Origin: Bacillus_BA songklensis
GTDB taxonomy: Bacteria > Bacillota > Bacilli > Bacillales > Bacillaceae_H
Assembly (NCBI RefSeq): GCF_042649685.1
Contig: NZ_JBHRZT010000020.1
Span: 1-64,000, forward strand
Direction: 5' to 3'
DNA: 64,000 bases
Each line of letters begins with the position of its first letter. The stretch's first letter is position 1. The notes under the pieces are model-generated. The model was not told the origin of the DNA, made no database searches, and saw only the letters and a program-made list of their open reading frames with translations. The position numbers and the translations under genes are program-made. Positions 43,130-52,172 of the stretch are shown piece by piece.

Positions 43130-43627
43130 TTATAGTTCCATCGACCCGCGATTTACTGTACGTATTTGCAACATCCCTGTTTTCGGGTTAAATTCAATGG
43201 TACGGCCGTTATTGCCCCCCACGTCTTTTGCTACAAGGGGGATACCCTGCTTTTTCAATTCTTGCTCCACCGCTTCTACGTTTCGGGGTCCTATTCTCAT
43301 GAAGTCATTCGATGAAGTGAATTGAAACATTTGGGCTCCCCCCGCCATTTTTGCCTTCAAGTGACGTTTTTGGGCTCCCATTTTCAACAAATGGCGGATG
43401 AGAACTACAACGCCGGTGTCCGCATACTTTGCTTCATTTATCGTACCCGTTTTAGCCAAAGTTGAATCCGGAAGCATCACATGCACCAATCCGGCAAGTT
43501 CGCCCGGCAAATCATAGATGATTACCCCGACGCAAGAACCCAATCCTGATGTTCGAATAAGATTAGGCGCTTTTACAACGCCCATCTCCGCGATTCCCAC
43601 CTTTACGACTTGTATACGATTATCCAT
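43130..43627 (-). CDS. cheD: Chemoreceptor glutamine deamidase CheD
   Basis: CheD deamidates receptor glutamines and interacts with CheC in the adaptation circuit. 165 residues with the catalytic Cys/His pair in GLGSCVGVIIYDLPGELAGLVHVMLPDS (GxCV...HxxLP), and GGNNGRTIEFNPKTG near the end. The ATG at 43627 overlaps the end of cheC by eight bases and follows AGGAG at 9 nt; a TTG three codons earlier is less likely. Confidence 0.96.
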   Translation of the reverse strand: MDNRIQVVKVGIAEMGVVKAPNLIRTSGLGSCVGVIIYDLPGELAGLVHVMLPDSTLAKTGTINEAKYADTGVVVLIRHLLKMGAQKRHLKAKMAGGAQMFQFTSSNDFMRIGPRNVEAVEQELKKQGIPLVAKDVGGNNGRTIEFNPKTGMLQIRTVNRGSMEL

Positions 43628-44258
43628 GGTCAGCAACTCCTAGTGCTGAAAAAATGGCAGTAAACGAATCAGGATCCGGAATAAGCAAAAAATGGCCCTT
43701 AAAGGAGGCAGTGCATTCTTCATCGTCATACATTACCGTATCAATCATAATCGCGTAATCACTTGTATGGGACACTTCCACCAATCCATTGCCGATAACA
43801 GCCCCGGCCATATCGATACAAAGACTTGGAATTGATGGCATCATCTGAAGATTCGTGAAATCGGAAAGAGAAGATAAATAAGAGCCGGCCAAAATATTTC
43901 CAATCTCCTTCAATGCCGACAAAGCAAGATTTGAAAAAGGAGGAGCCAAAAATGAAACGGTTCGATCTTGCATGATTTCCTGAACAAAACGATCCGCTTC
44001 TTCTAAGGGTAAAATGACAAACATACTGCCCGGCACATCTCCCGTTATACGGAAAAATATACTGACCACCACATGTTCGACCCCTCCTGCCACTTCCATC
44101 ATTTCATTGAAACTAATAATTTTCACATCCGGTACTTTCATATCAATACGACGATTTAATAACCGGGAAAGGGCAGTAGCAGAATGGCCCGCTCCTATAT
44201 TGCCGATCTCCTTCAACACATCGAGATGGGTTGAGTTTAAAGGATGAAATAGTGTCAT
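43620..44258 (-). CDS. cheC: CheY-P phosphatase CheC
   Basis: CheC dephosphorylates CheY-P, boosted by CheD. 212 residues from the ATG at 44258 (MTLFHPLNSTHLDVL, after AAGGG). Both active-site helices with the E-x2-N pattern are present: LKEIGNIGAGHSATALS and LKEIGNILAGSYLSSLS. An in-frame codon at 44276 has a much poorer ribosome-binding site. Overlaps cheD; follows cheW by 21 bases. Confidence 0.95.
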   Translation of the reverse strand: MTLFHPLNSTHLDVLKEIGNIGAGHSATALSRLLNRRIDMKVPDVKIISFNEMMEVAGGVEHVVVSIFFRITGDVPGSMFVILPLEEADRFVQEIMQDRTVSFLAPPFSNLALSALKEIGNILAGSYLSSLSDFTNLQMMPSIPSLCIDMAGAVIGNGLVEVSHTSDYAIMIDTVMYDDEECTASFKGHFLLIPDPDSFTAIFSALGVADHG

Positions 44259-44279
44259 TCTTATCCCTTCTATCATCTA

Positions 44280-44714
44280 TTATTCTTTTATCTCCGCAAT
44301 CTCCAGTACTTGTGATAAATTCAATAAGATTAGCAAGCGGCGGTCAATTTTAATGACCCCTTTTAAATAATCTGCCTCAATCCCACCGACTACTTCCGGA
44401 GGAGGTTCAATCATTGCTGAATCGATGTCAATCACATCATTTGCCGCATCTACAACCAGACCGACTTCCATGTCTTGCAACGCTACGATAATAATACGGG
44501 TATTCTCATTATAGGAAATGCTCCCTAAATGAAAACGCGTCCGCAAATCAATAATGGGAGTAACGACGCCCCTTAGGTTAATGACTCCCTTTACATAAGG
44601 AGCGGTCCTTGGCACGCGCGTAATATGCTGTAGTTTTTCAATAGAACGCACATCATTGACCGGAATGCAATATTCTTCATCGTTTAATTGAAACACAATC
44701 ACTTTCATCTCCAT
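44280..44714 (-). CDS. cheW: Chemotaxis coupling protein CheW
   Basis: CheW links receptors to CheA at polar arrays. The single 144-residue CheW (SH3-like) domain includes VRSIEKLQHITRVPRTAPYVKGVINLRGVVTPIIDLRTRF. It follows cheA after an unusually long 147-bp spacer for this operon. Confidence 0.97.
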   Translation of the reverse strand: MEMKVIVFQLNDEEYCIPVNDVRSIEKLQHITRVPRTAPYVKGVINLRGVVTPIIDLRTRFHLGSISYNENTRIIIVALQDMEVGLVVDAANDVIDIDSAMIEPPPEVVGGIEADYLKGVIKIDRRLLILLNLSQVLEIAEIKE

Positions 44715-44861
44715 ACACTCTCTCCCTTTCTCTTCGAATAGAATTTAGCTAGTTGGTCATGTAATAGAACCAGTGATGTCATACTCCCGACTCGTTGATG
44801 TGAACGGTTTTTGGCATACACTCAGCACGAGCCGAAAGTTTACGACTTAAATACCGCCCCG
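44715..44861 (-). other. 147-bp spacer between cheA and cheW
   Basis: No gene or clear promoter was seen in a spacer that is long for this operon. The minus-strand RNA can pair CGGCTCGT with ACGAGTCG (8 bp, one G-U) around about 29 nt. Confidence 0.35.
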
Positions 44862-46901
44862 CTATTTAATTAAAGCGTTACAATCCACAATCAGGGCTAC
44901 TTGGCCATCGCCTAAAATCGTAGCGCCCGAAATGGCAAACACACTATTTAAATAGTTTCCTAGCGATTTTAAGACTACTTCCTGCTGCCCAATGAAAGAA
45001 TCAACAACAAGCCCTGCCATTTTTTCACCCTTTCGGACAATGACAACAGAATGATAACTCTCTTCTTCAGCCAATGCTGGTACTTCAAATATTTCTTTTA
45101 AATAAACTAGCGGCACAATTTTCCCGCGGAAATCGATGACTTTCTGATTATGGGCATGTAAAATATCCTCTTTTCTAACAATGGCTGTCTCAATAATCGA
45201 TGAAAGAGGGATAGCGTACTTTTCCTGAACTATCTCAACCAGAAGAACGGAAATAATGGATAATGTCAGCGGAAGCTGAATAGAGAAAACGGATCCTGCT
45301 CCTTCTATAGAATCGATCGAAACAGATCCCCCAAGTGATTCAATCGTATTTTTCACAACATCTAACCCAACACCGCGTCCTGATACGTCTGAAATTTTAT
45401 CCGCAGTTGAAAAACCTGATGAAAAAATGAGTTCGTATACTTGTTTATTGGAAAGAGAAGAAGCTGCTTGTTCAGTAACAATTCCATTTTTGATTGCTTT
45501 TTTCAATACTTTTTCACGGCTAATTCCCGCTCCGTCATCTTCTAAATCAATAAATACATGGTTTCCGCTGTGATAAGCTTTTAGGAGGACCGTTCCTTCC
45601 TCCTGTTTTCCTTGATTGCGGCGTACTTCAGGTGTTTCAATGCCGTGATCAATCGCATTTCGCAGTAAATGGACAAGCGGATCACCAATCTCGTCAATGA
45701 CCGTGCGATCAAGTTCCGTTTCTGCACCGATAATTTCAAGATGAATCTGCTTTCCTAAATCCCGGGCGAGTTGGCGCACCATACGCGGAAAGCGATTAAA
45801 AACGGTTTCCACTGGCACCATCCGCATATTTAAAATGATATTTTGCAGATCCCCTGATATGCGCGACATTCTCTCAACCGTTTCATGGAGCTCATTGTTG
45901 TCTAACTCTTTTGAAATTTGTTCTAAACGGCCCCGATCGATAACAAGCTCTTCAAACAAATTCATGAGAATATCCAGGCGCTCGATATTCACACGGATCG
46001 TTTTTTGAGAATGCTGTGCTTTGACACTTGTTTGTTCAGACTTTGCAGCAGCATTTTTCTCAGAAGAAGGTTCTCGCACATTTTGCCGGGATGAAGCAGT
46101 TGATGAAATTTGTTCTTCATTTAGGGTTTCAGCAACTGGCAGCTCGATGGTTTTTATCTCTATACTTGCAACCTCTGAAACTTTCATAATACGCTGTCTC
46201 ACTTCATCTCTGTCTGCTTGGGTCACAACGCTTACTGTAAAAGAAGAATCAAACTGTTCCTCTTCCAACTTTTGAGTATCAGGGACAGATTTAATGACTT
46301 CCCCAATCTGTTCGATCACTTCAAAGACCATATATACACGCGCAGCTTTTAATAGACAGTCATCATTTAGTGTGACCGTAACCTCGTACGGGTAAAAACC
46401 TTTTTCTTTTGATTGAACAAGAACGGTAGTTTCAAACTCATCATATTCGATGGTCTGGACATCTAGTAAACTACGTGTTGTCTCCGCCGCTGCAGCTACT
46501 GGCGATGGAGTGTCGGGAGCATAACCGTTCTCAATCATTTTCAGCTGGGCGACTACCTGGGCTACATCTCTCGTTCCGTCCCCGCCGCTTGCAATGGATT
46601 GGACCATCGCTTCTAAATCGTCTACAGATTGAAATACGACATCCAGTACTCCCGTTGTGACGGAAATCTGTTTATTTCGGATTCCATCTAACACATTTTC
46701 CATCTGATGAGTCAAACTAGCCAAATCTTCATAACCCATCGTTGCAGACATCCCTTTTAATGTATGGGCTGAACGAAAAATTTCATTAACAATTGTTAAA
46801 TCTTCCGGATTTTTCTCAAGTTCTAATAACTGATCATTGATATTCTGGAGATGCTCTTTACTTTCTTCAATAAACACTTCTAAGTATTGTGCCATTTCCA
46901 T
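44862..46901 (-). CDS. cheA: Chemotaxis histidine kinase CheA
   Basis: CheA autophosphorylates and passes phosphate to CheY and CheB. 679 residues: HPt domain with phospho-His46 in SAHTLKGM; a P2 region (about 160-250); dimerisation helices (P3, about 300-370); HATPase with NAIDHGIETPEVR and the G boxes DDGAGIS and DVSGRGVGLDVV; and a C-terminal CheW-like domain ending IVDCNALIK. Start MEMAQYLEVF agrees with the Bacillus N-terminus; GGGGG lies 10 nt upstream. Confidence 0.98.
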   Translation of the reverse strand: MEMAQYLEVFIEESKEHLQNINDQLLELEKNPEDLTIVNEIFRSAHTLKGMSATMGYEDLASLTHQMENVLDGIRNKQISVTTGVLDVVFQSVDDLEAMVQSIASGGDGTRDVAQVVAQLKMIENGYAPDTPSPVAAAAETTRSLLDVQTIEYDEFETTVLVQSKEKGFYPYEVTVTLNDDCLLKAARVYMVFEVIEQIGEVIKSVPDTQKLEEEQFDSSFTVSVVTQADRDEVRQRIMKVSEVASIEIKTIELPVAETLNEEQISSTASSRQNVREPSSEKNAAAKSEQTSVKAQHSQKTIRVNIERLDILMNLFEELVIDRGRLEQISKELDNNELHETVERMSRISGDLQNIILNMRMVPVETVFNRFPRMVRQLARDLGKQIHLEIIGAETELDRTVIDEIGDPLVHLLRNAIDHGIETPEVRRNQGKQEEGTVLLKAYHSGNHVFIDLEDDGAGISREKVLKKAIKNGIVTEQAASSLSNKQVYELIFSSGFSTADKISDVSGRGVGLDVVKNTIESLGGSVSIDSIEGAGSVFSIQLPLTLSIISVLLVEIVQEKYAIPLSSIIETAIVRKEDILHAHNQKVIDFRGKIVPLVYLKEIFEVPALAEEESYHSVVIVRKGEKMAGLVVDSFIGQQEVVLKSLGNYLNSVFAISGATILGDGQVALIVDCNALIK

Positions 46902-46915
46902 TTGGCTTAGACCCC

Positions 46916-48016
46916 CTAAGTCTGTAAATATTGAGAAATCGTATTTGATATGAAAGTAAGCGGTTGAACCTCATCTACTAAGCCCGTACCAATCGCAGAT
47001 TTAGGCATTCCATATACAATGGATGTTTCTTCAGATTCAGCAATTGCAACCGTGTTGCCAACTGATTTTAAAGTTTTAAGCCCTTCTGTTCCATCAGCTC
47101 CCATTCCGGTTAATATCACGGCTATTTTTTTATAATCCTTTAATTGACTGATTGATTCAAATAACACATCCACTGATGGGCGATGTCCTTTTCGCGGTTC
47201 CGATTCATTCAGATGTGCTGTCAGCGCTGTACCCATTTTTCGCACAGTCAAATGATAGCCGCCGGGCGCTATATAGGCTGTATCTCTTTGAAAAATCTCT
47301 CCATCCTCCGCTTCTTTAACGTTCAAATCTGACAGAGAATTTAGGCGGCTGGCCAATGATTTCGTGAAACCCGGAGGCATATGCTGCACAATTAAAATCG
47401 GTGCACCCAATCCTTTTGGCAAGTGCGTCAAAACTTCCTGCAATGCTTTTGGGCCGCCGGTTGACGTTCCGATACACACAATACTTTTGGCCACTTTCAC
47501 TGGAATAACCCTGTTATCACTAGATGGATATAGTTCTATACTACTATTTTTATCAGACAAAAAACTAGTAGTCTGAGAAAAACTAAGACTTTCATCCATT
47601 CTGAAGGCATGTAAATTCGCCTTACTTGCTAACACCACTTTTTTAACCAGCTGTTCTTTTACTTTATGTAAATCCAATGATATGGCACCGGAGGGCTTGG
47701 CAATAAAATCCACGGCACCATATTGCATTGCCAATACCGTATTATAAGCTCCCCCGTATGTTGTGCTTGATAACATGACAACAGGAATCGGATTTGTTTT
47801 CATGATGCGCTTCAACGTTTCAAGTCCATTCATCACTGGCATTTCGACATCTAATGTCACTACATCAGGATGGAGCTCTTCTATTTTCTTTAAAGCGTCT
47901 TGTCCGTTTCTGGCTGTACCGATAACTTGTATACGATCGTCCTCTTCAAGAAAATCCATAATCAATTTACGCATAAAAGCAGAATCATCCACTATCAGAA
48001 CATTTATTTTTTTCAC
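46916..48016 (-). CDS. cheB: Chemotaxis response regulator/methylesterase CheB
   Basis: CheB demethylates receptors when phosphorylated. 366 residues: receiver domain with Asp56 in VVTLDVEMPVMNG; C-terminal esterase with the Ser in CIGTSTGGPKA (about 180), the His in QHMPPGFT and the Asp in TGMGADGTEGL. The two domains are linked by a Ser-rich stretch (about 130-165). Lies between flhG and cheA as in Bacillus. Confidence 0.97.
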   Translation of the reverse strand: MKKINVLIVDDSAFMRKLIMDFLEEDDRIQVIGTARNGQDALKKIEELHPDVVTLDVEMPVMNGLETLKRIMKTNPIPVVMLSSTTYGGAYNTVLAMQYGAVDFIAKPSGAISLDLHKVKEQLVKKVVLASKANLHAFRMDESLSFSQTTSFLSDKNSSIELYPSSDNRVIPVKVAKSIVCIGTSTGGPKALQEVLTHLPKGLGAPILIVQHMPPGFTKSLASRLNSLSDLNVKEAEDGEIFQRDTAYIAPGGYHLTVRKMGTALTAHLNESEPRKGHRPSVDVLFESISQLKDYKKIAVILTGMGADGTEGLKTLKSVGNTVAIAESEETSIVYGMPKSAIGTGLVDEVQPLTFISNTISQYLQT

Positions 48017-48028
48017 CCAAACACACTC

Positions 48029-48901
48029 CTACCTTTCAAGGAAATGTTTTCGTAACCTCTCAATAAAGCTTAGCGGTTTTGTTTCTGGAAGTTTCACTGA
48101 TGTATTTAAAAGGTAGCGGCTCGTAACATCGCCAATTGCTTTGCTTGCTGCGCTTTTAGGATCAAATAAGATAAAAGGGACCTGTCTAACAACGGCACGG
48201 CCAACCGATTTATCATCCGGTATGACCCCGAGCAAGTGAGATTCCTTATGTAAAAAGCGTTTGATGACACTATTCAACCGTTCATAAACCGATATCCCTT
48301 CTTGATAGGAATCCGCTTTATTAATGACAAGTGAATGTTTTACGGAAATATCATTCATGCTTAAAAACTTTATCGCTGCATAAGCGTCCGTTATGGAAGT
48401 AGGTTCAGGAGTGGTAATAATCACAATTTCGTTTACAGCTTTCAAAAACTGTACCATTCCTTCTGACATACCCGCTCCCATATCAAAAATAACATAATCA
48501 TACGATTGAAGAATGGTACTGAACTCAGTGATTAACCGTTCTACTCTTTCCGATGATAATTCAAAGATAGAAGCAATCCCGGTCCCCCCGGCGATATAAG
48601 ATAAATCGCCAGGCCCTTTCTGAATAACCTTATGAATCGGCAGTTGTTTTTCAAACATATCAACAAGGGTATGAGAGGTGGATAGCCCCATTAAAATATC
48701 AATATTGCCCATTCCTATATCCATATCACATAGTAACACGCCGTAGCCTTTTTTAGATAACCGCAAGGAGAAATTCAACGAAAAATTGGATTTTCCAACC
48801 CCGCCTTTCCCGCTTAGAACCGCAATGGCTTTCGCATCCCTTTGTTGTTGTAGATGTTGAAGCTGCATACGCAGTGATTCAGCTTGATCTTTCATTCTCA
48901 T
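48029..48901 (-). CDS. flhG: Flagellar number regulator FlhG (YlxH)
   Basis: FlhG is a MinD-type ATPase that works with FlhF to place and count basal bodies. 290 residues: short N-terminal DQAESLRMQLQ helix (the conserved activator region for FlhF), then deviant Walker A GKGGVGKS at about 31-38, DMDIGMGNID, and VIFDMGAGMSEGMVQF. I start at the ATG at 48901 because GGAG lies 9 nt upstream; it abuts the flhF stop. Confidence 0.94.
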   Translation of the reverse strand: MRMKDQAESLRMQLQHLQQQRDAKAIAVLSGKGGVGKSNFSLNFSLRLSKKGYGVLLCDMDIGMGNIDILMGLSTSHTLVDMFEKQLPIHKVIQKGPGDLSYIAGGTGIASIFELSSERVERLITEFSTILQSYDYVIFDMGAGMSEGMVQFLKAVNEIVIITTPEPTSITDAYAAIKFLSMNDISVKHSLVINKADSYQEGISVYERLNSVIKRFLHKESHLLGVIPDDKSVGRAVVRQVPFILFDPKSAASKAIGDVTSRYLLNTSVKLPETKPLSFIERLRKHFLER

Positions 48902-48902
48902 C

Positions 48903-50027
48903 CTACATTTCTCCAAACATTAAATTCACAATTTGCTCCTGTGAGGCTTCTGCTAGATCATCCGGTACATTTTGCCCGTTCGTCATATAACCGACTCCTT
49001 TTTCGTATGCAAAAATCATATTCAGAATCGCTCCATATGTGGAAGTCTCATCAAGCTTTGTAAAAATGAAGGCATCGATTGGAGCGGACGAGAACTGCTC
49101 ACAAATGGCTTTCATATCCTGCATTTTCGTTGTTAAAGATAAAACAAGAAATGTGCAAATCTCCTCATCTACAGAAAACATTTCTTTCAACTCTTCTACA
49201 TATTGCTGTTCTTTAAAATTCCGTCCCGCTGTATCAATTAAAACGACATCGCAGTGTGCAAGAGAGTGGATAGCCGCTTGAACATCTTCTTTGCTATAGC
49301 AAACTTCGATCGGTACATTTAAGATATTGGCATATGTTTTCAACTGATCGATAGCCGAAATCCGATATGTATCAGTTGTAATGAAAGCCACCTTTTTTTG
49401 ATACTGTATCATGCATTTGGCTGCAATTTTAGCTAACGTCGTTGTTTTTCCCACTCCTGTCGGGCCTATTACATTAATATATTTTTTGGTGAAGTCAATT
49501 CCCCCGAATGGCTCAATGGGAGAAAGCTTTTCAAACATCCATTTTTTCGTCCAGTTAATGAGGTCCTCTTCCGTAGCACTCGCTTTGTTTAAATAATAAA
49601 ACTCCAATAAAGCCGGAACGATACGATCGATGATGTTTTGATCGATTTCTTGCAATTGCAGCTTTTTGATGATTTGATCCACCCTTACAGGAAGCTTAGT
49701 ATTCACTGAATGTTTCATGATTGTCAATTGTTCCAGCATTTTTTTTAAATCATTGATTTCGTGGACAATCTCATCATTACTTTTTTGCACGGGAGGATGT
49801 AAAGGGAGAGAAGCGGACCGCTGCTCCTTCGGCCGCTTCTTCTCAACCGTTGCTGGCCGCGAATCAACAGCAGCAATCACCTCCATGCTTTTTTTCCTGA
49901 AGAGACCAAACAGGCCGCCCGTCTGCACAACTCTCGAATTTAAGATCACAGCATCATTGCCAAGCTCTTTCCGAATCATGCTCATTGCTTCAGGCATAGA
50001 TGAAGCCATATATTTTTTCACCTTCAT
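48903..50027 (-). CDS. flhF: Flagellar SRP-like GTPase FlhF
   Basis: FlhF is a third SRP GTPase that marks the site of flagellar assembly. 374 residues: basic N-terminal B domain (MKVKKYMASSMPEAMSMIRKELG), variable linker, and an NG domain with GPTGVGKTTTLAKIAAK (about 188-204), DTYRISAIDQL, VLIDTAGRN and TKLDETSTYGAILN. The start overlaps the flhA stop (ATGA, 50024-50027), so the two are coupled. Confidence 0.96.
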   Translation of the reverse strand: MKVKKYMASSMPEAMSMIRKELGNDAVILNSRVVQTGGLFGLFRKKSMEVIAAVDSRPATVEKKRPKEQRSASLPLHPPVQKSNDEIVHEINDLKKMLEQLTIMKHSVNTKLPVRVDQIIKKLQLQEIDQNIIDRIVPALLEFYYLNKASATEEDLINWTKKWMFEKLSPIEPFGGIDFTKKYINVIGPTGVGKTTTLAKIAAKCMIQYQKKVAFITTDTYRISAIDQLKTYANILNVPIEVCYSKEDVQAAIHSLAHCDVVLIDTAGRNFKEQQYVEELKEMFSVDEEICTFLVLSLTTKMQDMKAICEQFSSAPIDAFIFTKLDETSTYGAILNMIFAYEKGVGYMTNGQNVPDDLAEASQEQIVNLMFGEM

Positions 50028-52063
50028 TCGATGTTCACCACTCCTACGCTTTGTACTTCAACATTTGATTCCAATTCGTTATAAGATAAAACGGGTACTT
50101 GCGGCAAATGTCTTTCAATTAATTGCCTTACATACATTCGAACAGCAGGCGAGCATAACAAAACGGGTGTTTGCTCAAGCATGGACATTTGTTCCGCTTG
50201 CTGGGCAATGTTTTCAATGATCGCTTGAGAAGTTTGCGGATCTAAAGATAAATAATTTCCATGCTCTGTTTGCTGTACACCTTCTGCCAGCGCTTTTTCA
50301 ATACGCCCTGATAGGGTCATTACTTTTAATGATTCACCTTCCACTGTATACTGGTTCGTGATTTGGCGGGCCAGCCCTTGACGTACATACTCTGTCAACA
50401 AGTCTGTATCAGATGTCATTTTTCCAAAATCAGCAAGCGTTTCAAAGATGACCGGCAAATTTCGGATTGACACTTTTTCCTTTAATAAATTTGCTAACAC
50501 CTTTTGAACCTCTCCTATGGAAAGCGGATTCGGTGTCACTTCCTCCACTAAAATCGGGTACGAGTCTTTTAGATGATCGATCAATTGCTTCGTCTCTTGT
50601 CGTCCGAGCAGTTCATGGGCATTTAATTTAATAACTTCCGTAATATGGGTAGATACAACAGAAGGCGGATCTACGACCGTGTATCCAAACATTTCAGCTT
50701 GTTCTTTGATGGCTTCACTGATCCATTTGGCCGGCATACCAAATGCAGGTTCGATTGTGTCAATTCCATCCAATGAATCGTCTTCAATTCCCGGACTGAT
50801 GGCTAAATAATGGTCTAGAAGCAGCTCGCCCCTTGCCATTTCGTTTCCTTTTATTTTTAAACGGTACTCGTTTGGTTGCAGTTGAATGTTATCGCGTATA
50901 CGGACAACGGGAATCACAATTCCAAGCTCAAGGGCAAGCTGACGGCGAATCATGACGATTCGATCTAACAAATCGCCCCCCTGGTTCGTATCTGCAAGAG
51001 GAATTAATCCGTAGCCAAATTCAAACTCAATCGGATCTACACTCAATAAGTTAACGACACTTTCAGGGCTTTTCATCTCATCGGCTTGTGATTCTTCTTC
51101 TTCAAAAATCCCCTGGGCTTGCGCTTCTGTTGTTTGTGCACGGGAAATATAATATCCTCCTCCTGCTAAGAGGAAAGCGATCGGCAGTGTAATAATATCG
51201 TTGATCGGTGTTATGAGACCTAAAGCGGCAATTGTTCCACCCGTCACATACAACATGGTAGGGAAAGAAAAAAGCTGCCCCGTAATATCTTGACTTAAAT
51301 TTCCATTCGATGCAGCCCTTGTCACGATAATCCCGGTGGCCGTTGAAATCATGAGCGCCGGAATTTGGCTAACAAGCCCATCCCCGACAGTTAACAAAGT
51401 AAACTTTTGGGATGCTTCCCCAATAGACATCCCCATTTGCAGCATGCCGATGATAATGCCAAAGATAATATTGATAATGGTGATGATGATTCCTGCAATC
51501 GCATCTCCTTTTACAAATTTACTCGCACCGTCCATCGCTCCATAAAAGTCTGCTTCCCGCTGAATTTTTTCTCTTCGTTCAATGGCTTGCTGTTCTGAAA
51601 TCATCCCTGCATTTAAATCGGCATCAATACTCATTTGTTTACCGGGCATTGCATCGAGCGTGAAGCGTGCAGCCACTTCGGACACACGCTCTGCCCCTTT
51701 TGTAATGACAATAAATTGAATGATAATCAAAATTAAGAACACGACAAATCCCACAAGCGGCTTTCCGCCAATTACAAAATGTCCGAACGTCTCAACGACT
51801 CCCCCGCCTTCACCCGTTCCCAGAATAGAACGAGTAGTCGATACATTTAATCCAAGGCGAAATAATGTCAAAATGAGCAACAAAGAAGGAAACACAGAAA
51901 GCTCAAGCGGCTCTTTCATGTTCATGGATACTAATAAAACTAAAAGGGCAAGAGATATATTGATCATGATCAAAAAACTAAGCAACCATGTTGGAAGGGG
52001 AATAACAAGCATAACAATAATAAGAACAACACCTAAAATAACGGGCAAATCTCTTGCTGACAT
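50024..52063 (-). CDS. flhA: Flagellar type III export gate protein FlhA
   Basis: FlhA is the main proton-driven export channel subunit with a cytosolic nonameric ring. 679 residues: N-terminal eight-helix membrane domain with the FHIPEP-family block (NISLALLVLLVSMNMKEPLELSVFPSLLLILTLFRLGLNVSTTR), the loop ARFTLDAMPGKQMSIDADLNAG, and a C-terminal cytosolic domain (about 320-679). Follows flhB after a 104-bp spacer with three hairpins. Confidence 0.98.
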   Translation of the reverse strand: MSARDLPVILGVVLIIVMLVIPLPTWLLSFLIMINISLALLVLLVSMNMKEPLELSVFPSLLLILTLFRLGLNVSTTRSILGTGEGGGVVETFGHFVIGGKPLVGFVVFLILIIIQFIVITKGAERVSEVAARFTLDAMPGKQMSIDADLNAGMISEQQAIERREKIQREADFYGAMDGASKFVKGDAIAGIIITIINIIFGIIIGMLQMGMSIGEASQKFTLLTVGDGLVSQIPALMISTATGIIVTRAASNGNLSQDITGQLFSFPTMLYVTGGTIAALGLITPINDIITLPIAFLLAGGGYYISRAQTTEAQAQGIFEEEESQADEMKSPESVVNLLSVDPIEFEFGYGLIPLADTNQGGDLLDRIVMIRRQLALELGIVIPVVRIRDNIQLQPNEYRLKIKGNEMARGELLLDHYLAISPGIEDDSLDGIDTIEPAFGMPAKWISEAIKEQAEMFGYTVVDPPSVVSTHITEVIKLNAHELLGRQETKQLIDHLKDSYPILVEEVTPNPLSIGEVQKVLANLLKEKVSIRNLPVIFETLADFGKMTSDTDLLTEYVRQGLARQITNQYTVEGESLKVMTLSGRIEKALAEGVQQTEHGNYLSLDPQTSQAIIENIAQQAEQMSMLEQTPVLLCSPAVRMYVRQLIERHLPQVPVLSYNELESNVEVQSVGVVNIE

Positions 52064-52092
52064 TCACTATTCTCTCCTTACTATAAAGAAAA

Positions 52093-52108
52093 CTTGGCTA
52101 ACGCCAAG
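52093..52108 (-). terminator. Terminator-like hairpin upstream of flhA
   Basis: Minus-strand CTTGGC-gtta-GCCAAG is followed by TTTTCTTT. It sits inside the fla/che operon, 30 bases before flhA, so it could down-tune expression of everything after flhB. Confidence 0.55.
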
Positions 52109-52112
52109 CCTT

Positions 52113-52132
52113 TAGGCGCCGGCGATCGCCTA
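52113..52132 (-). repeat. GC-rich hairpin in the flhB-flhA spacer
   Basis: TAGGCG pairs with CGCCTA around an 8-nt loop, with an alternative 10-bp palindrome GGCGATCGCC inside. Middle of three consecutive hairpins; GC content is well above the surrounding genes. Confidence 0.5.
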
Positions 52133-52146
52133 GTTGCACTTATGCA

Positions 52147-52172
52147 GTTAAGAAAGATGGATCTTTCTTAAC
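52147..52172 (-). repeat. 12-bp hairpin over the flhB stop codon
   Basis: GTTAAGAAAGAT and ATCTTTCTTAAC pair perfectly with a 2-nt loop; the flhB TAA lies in the stem. First of the three hairpins between flhB and flhA. Confidence 0.55.

Noticed and set aside
49717..50220. Plus-strand frame opposite flhF and the end of flhA
   Set aside because: It is antisense to conserved genes, has no upstream ribosome-binding site and no family match.
52119..52130. GCGATCGC octamer resembling the cyanobacterial HIP1 motif
   Set aside because: It occurs inside a local hairpin and is most simply explained by that palindrome.
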